A stretch of 64,000 nt of DNA from JABWBJ01 sp035646395 (GCA_035646395.1 DASRPK010000288.1:41498-105497), one strand, 5' to 3'. Positions 50,778 to 59,582 are shown, counted from the first letter of the stretch. The notes: a model not told the origin generated them from the sequence alone. Numbers and translations: made by a program.

Positions 50778-52430
50778 ATGGCGAGACTGTCCTTTTCCAG
50801 CTTCGCGGTTCTCCCGCTCGTGATGTCGGTCGCGTGCGCGCAGCCGCGCGCGTCGGCGCAGCCGACGGTCCCCGCTCAGTCGACCGAGAGTGCTGAGTCG
50901 TCGACGACGGCGCAGTCAGCGCCGCAGCGTCCAACGCTGGTCGTGATGCTTACGATCGACCAGATGCGCCCCGACTACCTCACGCTCTGGGAGAAGCAAT
51001 TCAACGGTGGACTTGCGCGCCTGCTTCGTGGAGCCGTGTACCTCAACGGGTTTCAGGACCACGCCAACACCGAAACGGCGCCGGGGCATGCGAGCACGCT
51101 GTCAGGCCGGTTTCCGAAGAGTACGGGCATCGTATCGAACGTCGAAGGTGTGTACGACAATCAGTCGCAGCTGATCGGCGCGCCCGGCGACCCGGCGTCT
51201 CCTTACCGGTTCCGCGGTAGCACGCTGATCGATTGGATGCGGAGCGCCAATCCAGCCGCCAAGGCACTTTCCGTGTCGCGGAAGGATCGCGGCGCGATTC
51301 TTCCTATAGGCACTTCGAAGCAATCGGTGTTCTGGTATGCTCGGAGCCGCGGGATCTTCACCACCTCCCGGTACTACGGCGATTCGCTGCCCACCTGGGT
51401 GCAAGCGTTCAACGGTCGCCGGCTTCCGCATGCGTGGGCGGGGAGGTCCTGGGATCTTCTCCTGGACGCCTCGCAGTATCCGGAAAACGATTCGGCTCCG
51501 CATGAAAGCGGGGGCCAGGATTACACATTCCCGCATACACTCCCATCGGATCCGGCAGCGGCAGCGGCAGGCTTCCCGAGCGTTCCGTTCATGGATCAGC
51601 TGACACTGTCCTTCGCGCTGGAAGGCGTTAGGCAGATGAAGCTGGGCGAGGGCACCGGCACGGACCTGCTGGCGGTTTCATTATCAACCACCGACGCGAT
51701 CGGACATCAGTATGGACCGGACTCGCGTGAGATTCATGACCAGATCGTCCGGCTCGACCGTTACCTCGGCGCGTTCTTCGATACGCTCTTCACGCTACGC
51801 GACTCAACGCGAATCGTTGTCGCATTCACCTCCGATCATTCCGTGACGCCGCTGCCGGCGTCGAAGTCGCGCTATCCGAACCAGGGCGCCGGAAAAGTGA
51901 ACATCCGTCCGGCAGTCGTTCCCCTGTTCGCCAGCCTGCGTGCCGCCGGTGTGGATACAGGAACCTTCAGGTTCGATGACGACGGCGTTCTGTACCTTGA
52001 CGAAGCGGCGCTCACGCGCCGCGGCCTGCGGCTGGAGGCTGTAGCACGAACCTTCGCGACCGAAGTGATGAAGGTGCCTGGGGTTCTCCGGGTTGACCGC
52101 GTCGCCACGCTGGCGACAAAAGACACCACTACGGATTATGTCGCGCGACGCTGGCTGCACATGCTGCCGCCCGACTTGAACGCCGCCGCAGTGGTCACCC
52201 TGAAGCCGTACTGGTACTGGACCGGCGTGAACTTCGCGACGCACGGATCTCCACACGACTCCGACGCCAACGTGCCCATCATCTTCTACGGAGCCGGAAT
52301 CAAGCCTGGCCGCAACTCCAGAAAGGCGAATGTCGTGGACATCGCGCCGACGCTGGCTGAAATCATCGGGGTACGGCCGACCGAAACACATCTCGACGGG
52401 CGTCCGCTTCGCGACGCGATCAAGCCGTGA
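50778..52430 (+). CDS. Alkaline phosphatase superfamily lipoprotein, PafA-like
   Basis: 550 aa from ATG 50778, the first with a lipoprotein signal (VMSVAC, Cys20). Metal site Asp in LVVMLTIDQMRPDY, the Thr nucleophile in NTETAPGHASTLSGRFP (about residue 100), distal metal ligands in STTDAIGHQYGPDSREIHD and VAFTSDHSVTPLP, and GSPHDSDANVPIIFYGAG near the end. This order fits the PafA-type phosphomonoesterases (Thr nucleophile). It should act in the periplasm on phosphate esters. The longer upstream frame overlaps the nitroreductase gene and is not used. Confidence 0.9.
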   Translation: MARLSFSSFAVLPLVMSVACAQPRASAQPTVPAQSTESAESSTTAQSAPQRPTLVVMLTIDQMRPDYLTLWEKQFNGGLARLLRGAVYLNGFQDHANTETAPGHASTLSGRFPKSTGIVSNVEGVYDNQSQLIGAPGDPASPYRFRGSTLIDWMRSANPAAKALSVSRKDRGAILPIGTSKQSVFWYARSRGIFTTSRYYGDSLPTWVQAFNGRRLPHAWAGRSWDLLLDASQYPENDSAPHESGGQDYTFPHTLPSDPAAAAAGFPSVPFMDQLTLSFALEGVRQMKLGEGTGTDLLAVSLSTTDAIGHQYGPDSREIHDQIVRLDRYLGAFFDTLFTLRDSTRIVVAFTSDHSVTPLPASKSRYPNQGAGKVNIRPAVVPLFASLRAAGVDTGTFRFDDDGVLYLDEAALTRRGLRLEAVARTFATEVMKVPGVLRVDRVATLATKDTTTDYVARRWLHMLPPDLNAAAVVTLKPYWYWTGVNFATHGSPHDSDANVPIIFYGAGIKPGRNSRKANVVDIAPTLAEIIGVRPTETHLDGRPLRDAIKP

Positions 52431-52435
52431 TCTAG

Positions 52436-53038
52436 ATGCGCCCCAGGGAGCTCGCGTCGATCGAGCGCGCGCGCTTTGGTCCACTCAGGACGCTGAACGT
52501 TCGTGTCAGCTTGCTCAGCGGAGAAGAATCCGCGCGACGCGTGGAGTCGTGGCTGCGATCAAAACAGGTCGAGCTGAGCGGCGACGTTCTGATCATCACC
52601 GGACGCGGCGCGGGAAGTATCGGCGGCGTTCCGGTGATCAAGGAATCGACGCTACGCGTATTGAATCGTCTGCGGCGCGCGGGAGTGATTCATGCGTTCG
52701 GCGAGGACACCGCCGGCTCGTTCGTTGTGCAATTGGCGCCCCTTCGCTCACTCCTCGAGGCACCGGCGCGAAGGAAAGGGTCGCGGTCCTCCCTTCCGAA
52801 AACGAAAGCAAACATTCAGGGCCTGAAGTCCGAGACGCGCGACCAGCTTCACTATCTCGCGAGTCGAGCGATTGACGCCCTCGGCGTGAAGAAGCCATCC
52901 GAAAGCCAGATCCTGACGGAAATGGAGCGGCACTTCTCGGTGTTTGCCCGGACTGCGCCGGTTGGTGTCGACATCGATCGCTGGCTCAACTCAGCTATCT
53001 CCAAGGCACTCATCGAGTACGCTGAAGAGGACCGGTAA
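52436..53038 (+). CDS. Smr-like domain protein
   Basis: 200 aa, starting 6 bp after the phosphatase. Residues 40-100 (VLIITGRGAGSIGGVPVIKE...VIHAFGEDTAGSFVVQL) resemble an Smr domain, which carries a GxG loop and an ending of type GGxGxxxVxL, and which is a nuclease or nucleic-acid-binding module. The C-terminal half is helical and unrecognised. No signal peptide. The assignment is moderate. Confidence 0.5.
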   Translation: MRPRELASIERARFGPLRTLNVRVSLLSGEESARRVESWLRSKQVELSGDVLIITGRGAGSIGGVPVIKESTLRVLNRLRRAGVIHAFGEDTAGSFVVQLAPLRSLLEAPARRKGSRSSLPKTKANIQGLKSETRDQLHYLASRAIDALGVKKPSESQILTEMERHFSVFARTAPVGVDIDRWLNSAISKALIEYAEEDR

Positions 53039-53073
53039 CTCCGGTCGAGAGTTTTGAGGGTTACTCACATTCT

Positions 53074-53988
53074 TTACCGTCTCGCGGATAGCGCTGACGG
53101 CGGAGTGACTGCCATTGGCGGCCGGAATGATGGCGACTGCATTTCCCCATAAATGCCTCCTTGAAAGGCACTTACAGGCTCCAGTACAGGCACGGACAGC
53201 TCCGGTACCACCGCGTCCGAAACGATAGGCGTGACTGAGCGAGGAGGCTCTAGCGATGTCACTGCAACGCGAGCCGAACTTCCGGTGCTGGAAGGTGTTA
53301 CGCCGCAACAGTGGCAGCCGACGCTGATCGCTAAATCGACCAGAACGGGCTGAGACGACAATAGGTGCTGGGCAAGCTCCAAGGCGAGGTCCGGCCCGTC
53401 GACCTCGGAGAGAAGCATTTCGTGGCAGCGCAGCCACAACGGTTCGGGTGACGGACACCCACCCGGCAGGCTTATCTGTCTTCGACGGTCTGCAGGTAAC
53501 CGGTCAACGAAGGAATCGGGTTGCTCATCAAGTTGGATCCCCCGGTCGCGAAGGATTTCGAGAAAGACCGTGGGCTCGTAGGTGACGTCGTAATCCTCGG
53601 AATCCGCCCCGGGGCAGCGGCCGACGTACGTAAGCGATCCGAGTCTTTGACCGATGCTGGCGCGAAGATGTCGCGCAACTGCAGATGGCGGCGATGCCAG
53701 CGAGAGCATCACTTCCGACAAATCACTACCAGACAGGAGCAAACGCTGTCGAACGAGGGGGCACGCACAAAACACCGCCTGCTTCGGCGAGCCTGTTTCG
53801 AGGCTGCGGAGGGCGGCTTCGGCGACGAGTTCGTCGCCCCAGGAGAGCGGCACAACCAGGTCGAACCCAAGCGCCCCGCAGGCGTGCGCCAATTGGATTG
53901 GCCTCGCCGGCAGTGCTTCGATTACTGTGTCTGTGCCGACCACTAGAACCGCCAGCGTTTCTGGCGACTTTCTGAATTGCGACTCCAT
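53074..53988 (-). CDS. Degenerate [FeFe]-hydrogenase large-subunit-like protein
   Basis: 304 aa from ATG 53986-53988, preceded by AGGGACGGG; the frame continues upstream into the next gene but without family likeness. Residues 30-165 follow the Fe-hydrogenase large-subunit C-terminal pattern: HACGALGFDLVVPLSWGDEL, the L1-like AVFCACPLVR (Cys74, Cys76), SLASPPSAVARHLR, and the L2-like TYVGRCPGADSEDYD with a following TYEPTVFLEILRDRGI. The L3 motif (ExMACxxGCxxGGG) is absent, so no H-cluster. Further Cys at 178, 188, 225, 227 and 228 and a disordered Pro/Ser tail follow. Function unknown; divergent from a ThiF-like gene. Confidence 0.6.
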   Translation of the reverse strand: MESQFRKSPETLAVLVVGTDTVIEALPARPIQLAHACGALGFDLVVPLSWGDELVAEAALRSLETGSPKQAVFCACPLVRQRLLLSGSDLSEVMLSLASPPSAVARHLRASIGQRLGSLTYVGRCPGADSEDYDVTYEPTVFLEILRDRGIQLDEQPDSFVDRLPADRRRQISLPGGCPSPEPLWLRCHEMLLSEVDGPDLALELAQHLLSSQPVLVDLAISVGCHCCGVTPSSTGSSARVAVTSLEPPRSVTPIVSDAVVPELSVPVLEPVSAFQGGIYGEMQSPSFRPPMAVTPPSALSARR

Positions 53989-54077
53989 CCCGTCCCTGGC
54001 AGCCGAGCCCGCCACTTCAGGGTAAGCAAACGCTGCGCCAGCGAAGTGTCCAGAATAGAAGGGCGTATATTGCGCGC

Positions 54078-55241
54078 ATGTCGTCAGATGGAGCTCGACA
54101 GTCACCCCGGGTCGAGGCGCAAAGGCGGGTCGGCCTCAGACCGGATGAGCTTGCACGCTACGGTCGTCACCTCACCCTGCCCGAATTCGGGCTGGAAGGT
54201 CAGCAGCGGCTGAAAGCGGCCAGAGTCGCCGTCGTTGGTCTGGGAGGACTAGGCTCCCCTGCTGCCCTGTATCTCGCAGCCGCCGGCATCGGCACCATGG
54301 GGTTGATCGATGGAGATCGGGTCGACCTGACCAACCTCCAGCGGCAGGTTCTCTACGACGACGCCGACGTCGGTTCACCAAAGGTGGACGTGGCTTCGAG
54401 ACGCCTCGCCCGGATGAACCCCGACGTTCAAATCCGGTCGTTTGCGACCCGGCTGGACTCAGGAAACGCCCTCGAGATCCTCCAGGACTTCGATATTGTC
54501 CTCGACGGCTCCGACAATTTTCCGACGCGGTATCTCGTAAACGACGCGACCGTGCTGCTCGGCATTCCGAGTGTTCACGGGAGCGTTCTCCGATTCGAAG
54601 GTCGTATCTCCCTTTTCGGTACCGAGAACGGGCCATGTTACCGGTGCCTGTATCCGGAGCCGCCCCCACCCGGGGTCGTTCAGGATTGCCAGGACGCCGG
54701 CGTACTTGGCGTAATGCCCGGCCTTATCGGTGTGCTGCAGGCAACAGAGGTAATCAAGACGATTTGCCGGTTAGGCGAATCACTGGCGGGCCGGCTGCTC
54801 ATCGTCGACGGGCTCGGTCTTCGCTTCCGCACGTTCAGCATCGCGAAAAACCCGGCTTGCCCGGCCTGCTCAACCCGCGCATTACGAGCACTGATCGACT
54901 ACGAAGCCTTTTGTGGCACCGGAACGCGCGTCCCCGCGGTTTCCCCATCCGGGGCGCTTCAGCACCTAACGCGTGACACCCAGGTGCTCGACGTGCGAGA
55001 ACGATGGGAGTTTGAAATCGGGCATCTTCCGGGTGCGCGGCTGGTGCCGCTGGCGCAACTCGAGAACCATCTGGCGACACTCGATCCCGGACGAGACATC
55101 CTCGTCTATTGTCACCACGGATCGCGCAGCGCGGCGGCGGTCACCCGGCTGCAGGCTGCCGGCTTTACCCGCGTGTCGCACCTCGAGGGCGGGATTGACC
55201 GCTGGAGCGCCGAGGTCGACGACAGCATTGCGCGGTACTAG
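54078..55241 (+). CDS. MoeB/ThiF-type adenylyltransferase fused to rhodanese
   Basis: 387 aa. E1-like domain (about 20-270): VAVVGLGGLGSPAALYLAAAG nucleotide loop, DLTNLQRQVLYDDADVG and DGSDNFPTRYLVNDA, with structural-zinc Cys pairs CYRCLYPEPP and CPAC. C-terminal rhodanese domain (about 285-385) with the active Cys in ILVYCHHGSRSA. Such fusions adenylate the C-terminal glycine of a ThiS/MoaD-like carrier and pass sulfur for thiamine, molybdopterin or tRNA thiolation. The carrier is not in this window. Confidence 0.93.
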   Translation: MSSDGARQSPRVEAQRRVGLRPDELARYGRHLTLPEFGLEGQQRLKAARVAVVGLGGLGSPAALYLAAAGIGTMGLIDGDRVDLTNLQRQVLYDDADVGSPKVDVASRRLARMNPDVQIRSFATRLDSGNALEILQDFDIVLDGSDNFPTRYLVNDATVLLGIPSVHGSVLRFEGRISLFGTENGPCYRCLYPEPPPPGVVQDCQDAGVLGVMPGLIGVLQATEVIKTICRLGESLAGRLLIVDGLGLRFRTFSIAKNPACPACSTRALRALIDYEAFCGTGTRVPAVSPSGALQHLTRDTQVLDVRERWEFEIGHLPGARLVPLAQLENHLATLDPGRDILVYCHHGSRSAAAVTRLQAAGFTRVSHLEGGIDRWSAEVDDSIARY

Positions 55242-55283
55242 GCGGCCCACGTTAGGCATCATGACGGGAACCTGCGCGTCAGC

Positions 55284-56123
55284 ATGAAATCGAGCGTCGT
55301 GGAAAGGGTGGCCAACGGCATCAACCCGTGCGCCGAGCCGGCGTCGTTCATCGCAGGCGCTGAGCCCGTCTCGCTCGATGGCGGGCGGCGCGGCGTACTC
55401 CTCCTTCACGGGTTCGGAGACACGACACAATCGGTGCGTGGCCTGGCTCTGGCCCTGCATGCCAGAGGTTGGACTGTTCGCGCGCCGGCGCTGACGGGAC
55501 ACGGCACGACACTCGACCTGTTCACGCGAGCACGCGCGGTCCAATGGCTCGCCGACGGACGGACGTCACTGCATCAGCTTCGCGCCCGGTGCGAGAGTGT
55601 CGCAATCATCGGCCAGTCCATGGGCGGCGCGCTGGCAACGATCCTCGCCGCGGAAGAAGAGATCGATGCGCTCGTCCTGCTCGTTCCGTTCATGAAGCTT
55701 TCGCCGCGTGCCACGGCACTCGCCGCGTTTCACAGGATTGTCGCCCTGGTCAAGCCGCTTCTGCGCTCGAAGTCCGAATATTCGATCCTCGACCCCGTCG
55801 CGCGGAGTCAGGCGTTAGGTAAAGGGGTGGCGACGCCGCGGCTGCTGCGCGAATTATCGGTGGTGGTGAGTCAGGCACGGCAGGCCGCACGGCAGGTCAC
55901 GGCCCCCACCCTCGTCATCCACTCCCGGCGCGATCTGCGCATTGCGGTACGCGATGCGGAGAGGGCCTATGCGGCACTCGGTGCCGCCGAGAAACAGCTG
56001 GAATGGGTCGAACACAGCGGACATGTCATCTCCGTCGACCATGACCGGGAGGAGGTGACCTCGCGCACCATTGCCTGGTTGGAGGCGCATGTGCCTTCAC
56101 CCGAGGCTGGGCCGTCCGCCTGA
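55284..56123 (+). CDS. Alpha/beta hydrolase, carboxylesterase/lipase-like
   Basis: 279 aa. GVLLLHGFGDTTQSVRG (oxyanion), nucleophile elbow IIGQSMGGALA, acid in VIHSRRDLRIA and histidine in EHSGHVISVDHDRE complete a triad. The short cap and overall layout resemble Est30-type carboxylesterases and bacterial monoacylglycerol lipases. No signal peptide. The gene follows the ThiF-rhodanese gene by 42 bp; one GTTAGGC lies in that gap. Confidence 0.87.
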   Translation: MKSSVVERVANGINPCAEPASFIAGAEPVSLDGGRRGVLLLHGFGDTTQSVRGLALALHARGWTVRAPALTGHGTTLDLFTRARAVQWLADGRTSLHQLRARCESVAIIGQSMGGALATILAAEEEIDALVLLVPFMKLSPRATALAAFHRIVALVKPLLRSKSEYSILDPVARSQALGKGVATPRLLRELSVVVSQARQAARQVTAPTLVIHSRRDLRIAVRDAERAYAALGAAEKQLEWVEHSGHVISVDHDREEVTSRTIAWLEAHVPSPEAGPSA

Positions 56124-56219
56124 TGATTAGATTCCGGCAGTTGATCTTCATGACGCATCTGTCCGGTCAGTCCGCTCCGTGCGGACCCAGGACCTGCAGG
56201 AATTCCTCTGACACGCACC

Positions 56220-56498
56220 ATGCCTGACGTGACTTGTGCCCGTTGCAGCCAGACCCGCGCCGGATTCGAACGTCCTCCGTTCCCGGGGACCATTGGCGCG
56301 CGCGTCGTGGCGGAAATCTGTCAGACGTGCTGGGGCGACTGGTTGAAGCAGCAGACGATGCTCATCAACCACTACGGGCTGAACGTGATGGATCCGCAGG
56401 CTCGCGCATTCCTCACGCGCAACATGCAAGCCTTCCTCTTCAAGAGCGGCGGCGGCGAAGACGTCGACACGTCGAAGCAGGGAACTATCAACTGGTGA
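56220..56498 (+). CDS. YggX-like Fe(II)-trafficking protein with extra cysteines
   Basis: 92 aa. KQQTMLINHYGLNVMDPQAR and FLTRNMQAFLF correspond to the YggX core (QTMLINEKKLNMM...). Unlike E. coli YggX, which has one Cys near the start, this form has CARC (6, 9) and CQTC (34, 37), able to bind a metal as a zinc-ribbon-like site. YggX proteins are linked to iron-sulfur protection from oxidative damage. Cytoplasmic. Confidence 0.82.
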   Translation: MPDVTCARCSQTRAGFERPPFPGTIGARVVAEICQTCWGDWLKQQTMLINHYGLNVMDPQARAFLTRNMQAFLFKSGGGEDVDTSKQGTINW

Positions 56499-56535
56499 AC
56501 TCAGGCGAGCGACATCCCGGACCAGGAGCGTTGCC

Positions 56536-58335
56536 GTGAAGCGGATCCCGAATATTCTCATCGCGCTCTCGTTCCTTTCCGGCGCGTGTGCCACCAGCAG
56601 CAGCACCACGACGACGGCAACGGCTCCGCGAAGCGCGGAACGGAGTGGCGCGTCCTGGGCCGATTCAATCATCGCGGCCATGCCGGTGCGTGACCGGGTG
56701 GCCCAGCTCATCTGGCCGTTCGTGTTAGGCGATTACGTGCCCGAAGGCAGCACTGAATGGGCGCGGATCCGACGGCTGGTCACCGAGCATCACGTGGGCG
56801 GCTTCATCGTGTCGGTCGGGTCACCGATCGACATCGCCGCCAAGATGAACGCGTTGCAGGAGCTGAGTGCCCTGCCGCTGCTGGTGAGCGCGGACCTGGA
56901 AACGGGCGTGGGATTCCGCGCCCGCGGCGGCTACTTCCTGCCTAACGCGATCGACCTGGGTGGCGCCACGTCATTTCCCTGGCAGATGGCCCTGGGTGCG
57001 GTTCGCGACACGTCCCTGGCGTACGGGATGGCCAGAGTCACTGCGCGCGAGGCGAGGGCACTGGGGATCCACGTAGCCTTCGGACCGGTGCTCGACGTCA
57101 ACAACAATCCGGCGAATCCTGTCATCGGGGCCCGCAGCTACTCCGAAGATCCGGCACTCACGGCCCGGCTCGGCGCTGCCTTTGTGCGCGGGCTGCAGGA
57201 CAACGGCATGCTCGCGACGGGCAAACATTTCCCGGGGCACGGCGACACCGAGACGAATTCACACCTCGCACTGGCGATGGTGAGTGCATCGAAGAGCCGG
57301 CTCGATTCGGTTGAGTTGGTGCCGTTCCGCGCAGCGGTGCGCGCGGGCGTAGGCGCGATCATGACCTTCCACGGATTTCTCCCCGCCCTCGATTCCAGCG
57401 GAGTTCCAGCCACGCTCTCCCCGCTGGTGATGACCGACCTGCTGCGCAAGGACATGCGCTTCGACGGCTTGTTGATCACCGATGCGATGGACATGGCGGG
57501 CGTCATCGATCGATTCGGGGCCGTTGAAGCGGCGAAGCGCGCGATCGCGGCGGGCAACGACATCCTCCTCATGCCCGCGGATGTGCCGGGGGCGATCGAC
57601 GCGGTCGTCGCTGGACTGAACGAAGGCCGATATACGGAAGCCCGGTTGAACGAGTCGGTCCGACGAATCCTGCTCCTCAAGGATAAAATGGGGTTGCGAC
57701 GCCAGCGAACGGTTCCGCTGGAACGCGTCCGATCAGTTGTTGGCGACTCTGCGCACGTCGCGCTTGCGCAAACAATCGCGGACCGGGCGGTCGTCCTCGC
57801 CCGAGACAGTGGCACGCTTGTGCCCTTCCCAGGGGGCGCCGCGCAGTCGCGCGTCCGCTCGGTGACCTACGCGCGCCGTCCTGATCTTGGGGCCGGCACG
57901 GCGTTCAACGCCGAATTACGGCGGCTCAACGTGCGCCTGACGACGACGTACGTGAACGCCGACGACAGCCTGCCGAATCTCGATTCATTCCTGGCATCGA
58001 TCGAGCCGGAGGATATCGTGGTCCTCGGGTCATACGTGAACATCAGCTCCACCACGGCGACGGCAGGTGCGCCGCCGGCGTTCGAAGCATTGATTCGCGG
58101 GATCCGCGCGAAGACATCGAGAGTGATTCTCGTCGCATTCGGCTCACCCTATGCATTACTGCAGGCGCCCGAGACACCATCGTATCTCGTGTCATGGGGC
58201 GGATTCGCGGCATCGCAGCGCGCAGCGGCGCGCGCATTAACTGGAGATATCGGCATCACCGCGACGCTGCCTATCTCGATTCCGCCGCTCCTTCCGTTCG
58301 GCGCCGGCGAGCGCCGGACCGCACGACGCCAGTAG
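56536..58335 (+). CDS. Glycoside hydrolase family 3 lipoprotein (NagZ-like)
   Basis: 599 aa from GTG 56536 with AGGAG upstream. Lipobox LSGAC (Cys18) followed by a Thr/Ser-rich linker. GH3 catalytic domain with ATGKHFPGHGDTETNSHLAL (substrate-binding KH...H motif, the NagZ His-Asp dyad pattern) and the nucleophile Asp in LLITDAMDMAGV. A second alpha/beta domain follows (about 370-590). Likely an exported beta-N-acetylglucosaminidase or beta-glucosidase acting on muropeptides or chitin oligomers; the linkage is not determined. Confidence 0.92.
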   Translation: MKRIPNILIALSFLSGACATSSSTTTTATAPRSAERSGASWADSIIAAMPVRDRVAQLIWPFVLGDYVPEGSTEWARIRRLVTEHHVGGFIVSVGSPIDIAAKMNALQELSALPLLVSADLETGVGFRARGGYFLPNAIDLGGATSFPWQMALGAVRDTSLAYGMARVTAREARALGIHVAFGPVLDVNNNPANPVIGARSYSEDPALTARLGAAFVRGLQDNGMLATGKHFPGHGDTETNSHLALAMVSASKSRLDSVELVPFRAAVRAGVGAIMTFHGFLPALDSSGVPATLSPLVMTDLLRKDMRFDGLLITDAMDMAGVIDRFGAVEAAKRAIAAGNDILLMPADVPGAIDAVVAGLNEGRYTEARLNESVRRILLLKDKMGLRRQRTVPLERVRSVVGDSAHVALAQTIADRAVVLARDSGTLVPFPGGAAQSRVRSVTYARRPDLGAGTAFNAELRRLNVRLTTTYVNADDSLPNLDSFLASIEPEDIVVLGSYVNISSTTATAGAPPAFEALIRGIRAKTSRVILVAFGSPYALLQAPETPSYLVSWGGFAASQRAAARALTGDIGITATLPISIPPLLPFGAGERRTARRQ

Positions 58336-58370
58336 GTGCATCGCCCGCTCGCCCGCTTGCGCGTCGGGCC

Positions 58371-58400
58371 TTGACATTAGTCTCAATCTGAGACTTATTC
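58371..58400 (+). promoter_or_regulatory. Promoter with embedded operator for NrtR-like gene
   Basis: TTGACA (58371-58376) is followed by AGTCTCA-atc-TGAGACT (58379-58395) and TTATTC (58395-58400). The inverted repeat fills the spacer between -35 and -10, so a bound protein would block RNA polymerase. Transcription would start at about 58407, 3 bp before the ATG, with no ribosome site, which suggests a leaderless message. Confidence 0.65.
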
Positions 58401-58409
58401 GCAGCCCCT

Positions 58410-59075
58410 ATGAGCGACGGTCTCGCACGGTCTTCGCGCCCGGCCGGTTCGGCAGCGGTTTCGATCGACCTCGTGCTGGTGACGTATCGCGACCGTCGAC
58501 TGCATGTTCGCGCCGAGTCGGGAGTGAACAAAAAGGGACTGATGTTGCCGTGGGGTACGCCGGCGCGTGGTGAAGCGCTCGACGCCGGCGCCGCGCGCAT
58601 CGCCAGGCGCACCCTCGGCGCCACTCCCGCCTGGATCGAGCAGGTCGGCGCCTTTGCCGACGCATCCGCACACCCGGGCGGTTCGTCCCTGTCAGTGTGT
58701 TATGCCGGGCTTGTGCCGTGGACCGAATCGGAACTCTGGCGAGACGCACAGTCGCTGACGATGCTTGGCGGCCGGCAACGTCGCATGGTTACGGCGACCC
58801 TGGCTGCGCTTCGAGCCCGACTCGAACAGGCCCCCGTGGTGTTTTCCCTTTTATCACGAGAGTTCACGCTCTCCGAGCTTCAGCAGGCGTACGAGACGTT
58901 GCTGGTCCGCCGGCTTCACAAGGCGAGTTTCCGGAGGGCGTTGCAGGCGGCTTTCCTCGTGCAGCCGACCGGTGAGTGGCGCAGTGAAGGTCGTGGACGA
59001 CCCGCGCAGTTGTATCGATATGCGCCACGGAAAAGAAAAAACACGCGCCGCGGTGTGCGACTCGACCAGCTCTGA
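58410..59075 (+). CDS. NrtR-type regulator (degenerate Nudix domain plus winged helix)
   Basis: 221 aa. The N-terminal part has the Nudix fold (VLVTYRDRRLHVRAE, LMLPWGTPARGEALDAGAAR). The catalytic REUxEExGU box has lost its glutamates (IARRTLGATPAW), as in NrtR sensors. The C-terminal winged helix contains REFTLSELQQAYETLLVRRL and KASFRRALQ. NrtR proteins sense ADP-ribose and control NAD metabolism; here the nearby genes are not NAD genes, so the target may be itself or a distant operon. Confidence 0.85.
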   Translation: MSDGLARSSRPAGSAAVSIDLVLVTYRDRRLHVRAESGVNKKGLMLPWGTPARGEALDAGAARIARRTLGATPAWIEQVGAFADASAHPGGSSLSVCYAGLVPWTESELWRDAQSLTMLGGRQRRMVTATLAALRARLEQAPVVFSLLSREFTLSELQQAYETLLVRRLHKASFRRALQAAFLVQPTGEWRSEGRGRPAQLYRYAPRKRKNTRRGVRLDQL

Positions 59076-59164
59076 AGGGAACTGAATTCGCCATCGCGCG
59101 TACGCATGAGTGCGACGTGAGCGTGACACGCGCGTGACGTGACTGCACGAAGTTCACTGCAGGT

Positions 59165-59188
59165 CCGTGTGCGCGTACGCACACACGG
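59165..59188. repeat. 24-bp near-perfect palindrome after NrtR-like gene
   Basis: ccgtgtg-c-gcgtacgc-a-cacacgg: outer 7-bp arms and the central GCGTACGC are perfect, with one mismatched pair between them. A run of CGTGA copies (about 59115-59143) precedes it. It may act as a hairpin or operator for the small gene at 59253. No T tract follows. Confidence 0.5.
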
Positions 59189-59252
59189 CTCAGCCTGATC
59201 GGTATTATGATTAGTTGCAAAGTGTGAATTAGACACAAAACTGGAGGCGTCA

Positions 59253-59549
59253 ATGCTCGCCTTCCTCGATTCGCTCTGCGCCGCACTCATTTCACGGGAC
59301 GCGATCCGGATCCGCCAGTTGCTGGCGCACCCGCTCTCCCGTGCCCTCCCTCGGGCCGTGCGTGAGGAAGCACATGCCATCGCCGGTGGAGCGCCGCGTG
59401 GATATACTACGCCGCTTCAGGCGATGCGACTCTATCACCAGACGGCGCACTTGCTCGGTGTGCGATCGGATCCGGCGATTCGCCGACCATCAAGGGAAAC
59501 GAGTCGACGCCAGATCGACCTGCCACTCGATGCGCTGGTCACCAGATAA
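59253..59549 (+). CDS. Small hypothetical protein
   Basis: 98 aa, basic, helical, with GGAGG ideally placed before the ATG and a terminator right after the stop, so the gene is very likely real. No signal peptide or membrane segment. The sequence (LCAALISRDAIRIRQLLAHP, MRLYHQTAHLLGVRSDP) matches nothing I recognise. Confidence 0.65.
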   Translation: MLAFLDSLCAALISRDAIRIRQLLAHPLSRALPRAVREEAHAIAGGAPRGYTTPLQAMRLYHQTAHLLGVRSDPAIRRPSRETSRRQIDLPLDALVTR

Positions 59550-59556
59550 AGCGAAC

Positions 59557-59582
59557 GCCCCGGTTTAGCCGGGGCGCTTTTG
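59557..59582 (+). terminator. Terminator after small gene
   Basis: Stem gccccgg/ccggggc (59557-59563 with 59569-59575), loop tttag, followed by gcttttgtt. Confidence 0.8.

Noticed and set aside
53989..54105. N-terminal extension of the hydrogenase-like protein
   Set aside because: It would overlap the start of the divergent ThiF-like gene. The ATG at 53988 has a usable ribosome site and begins just before the conserved region.
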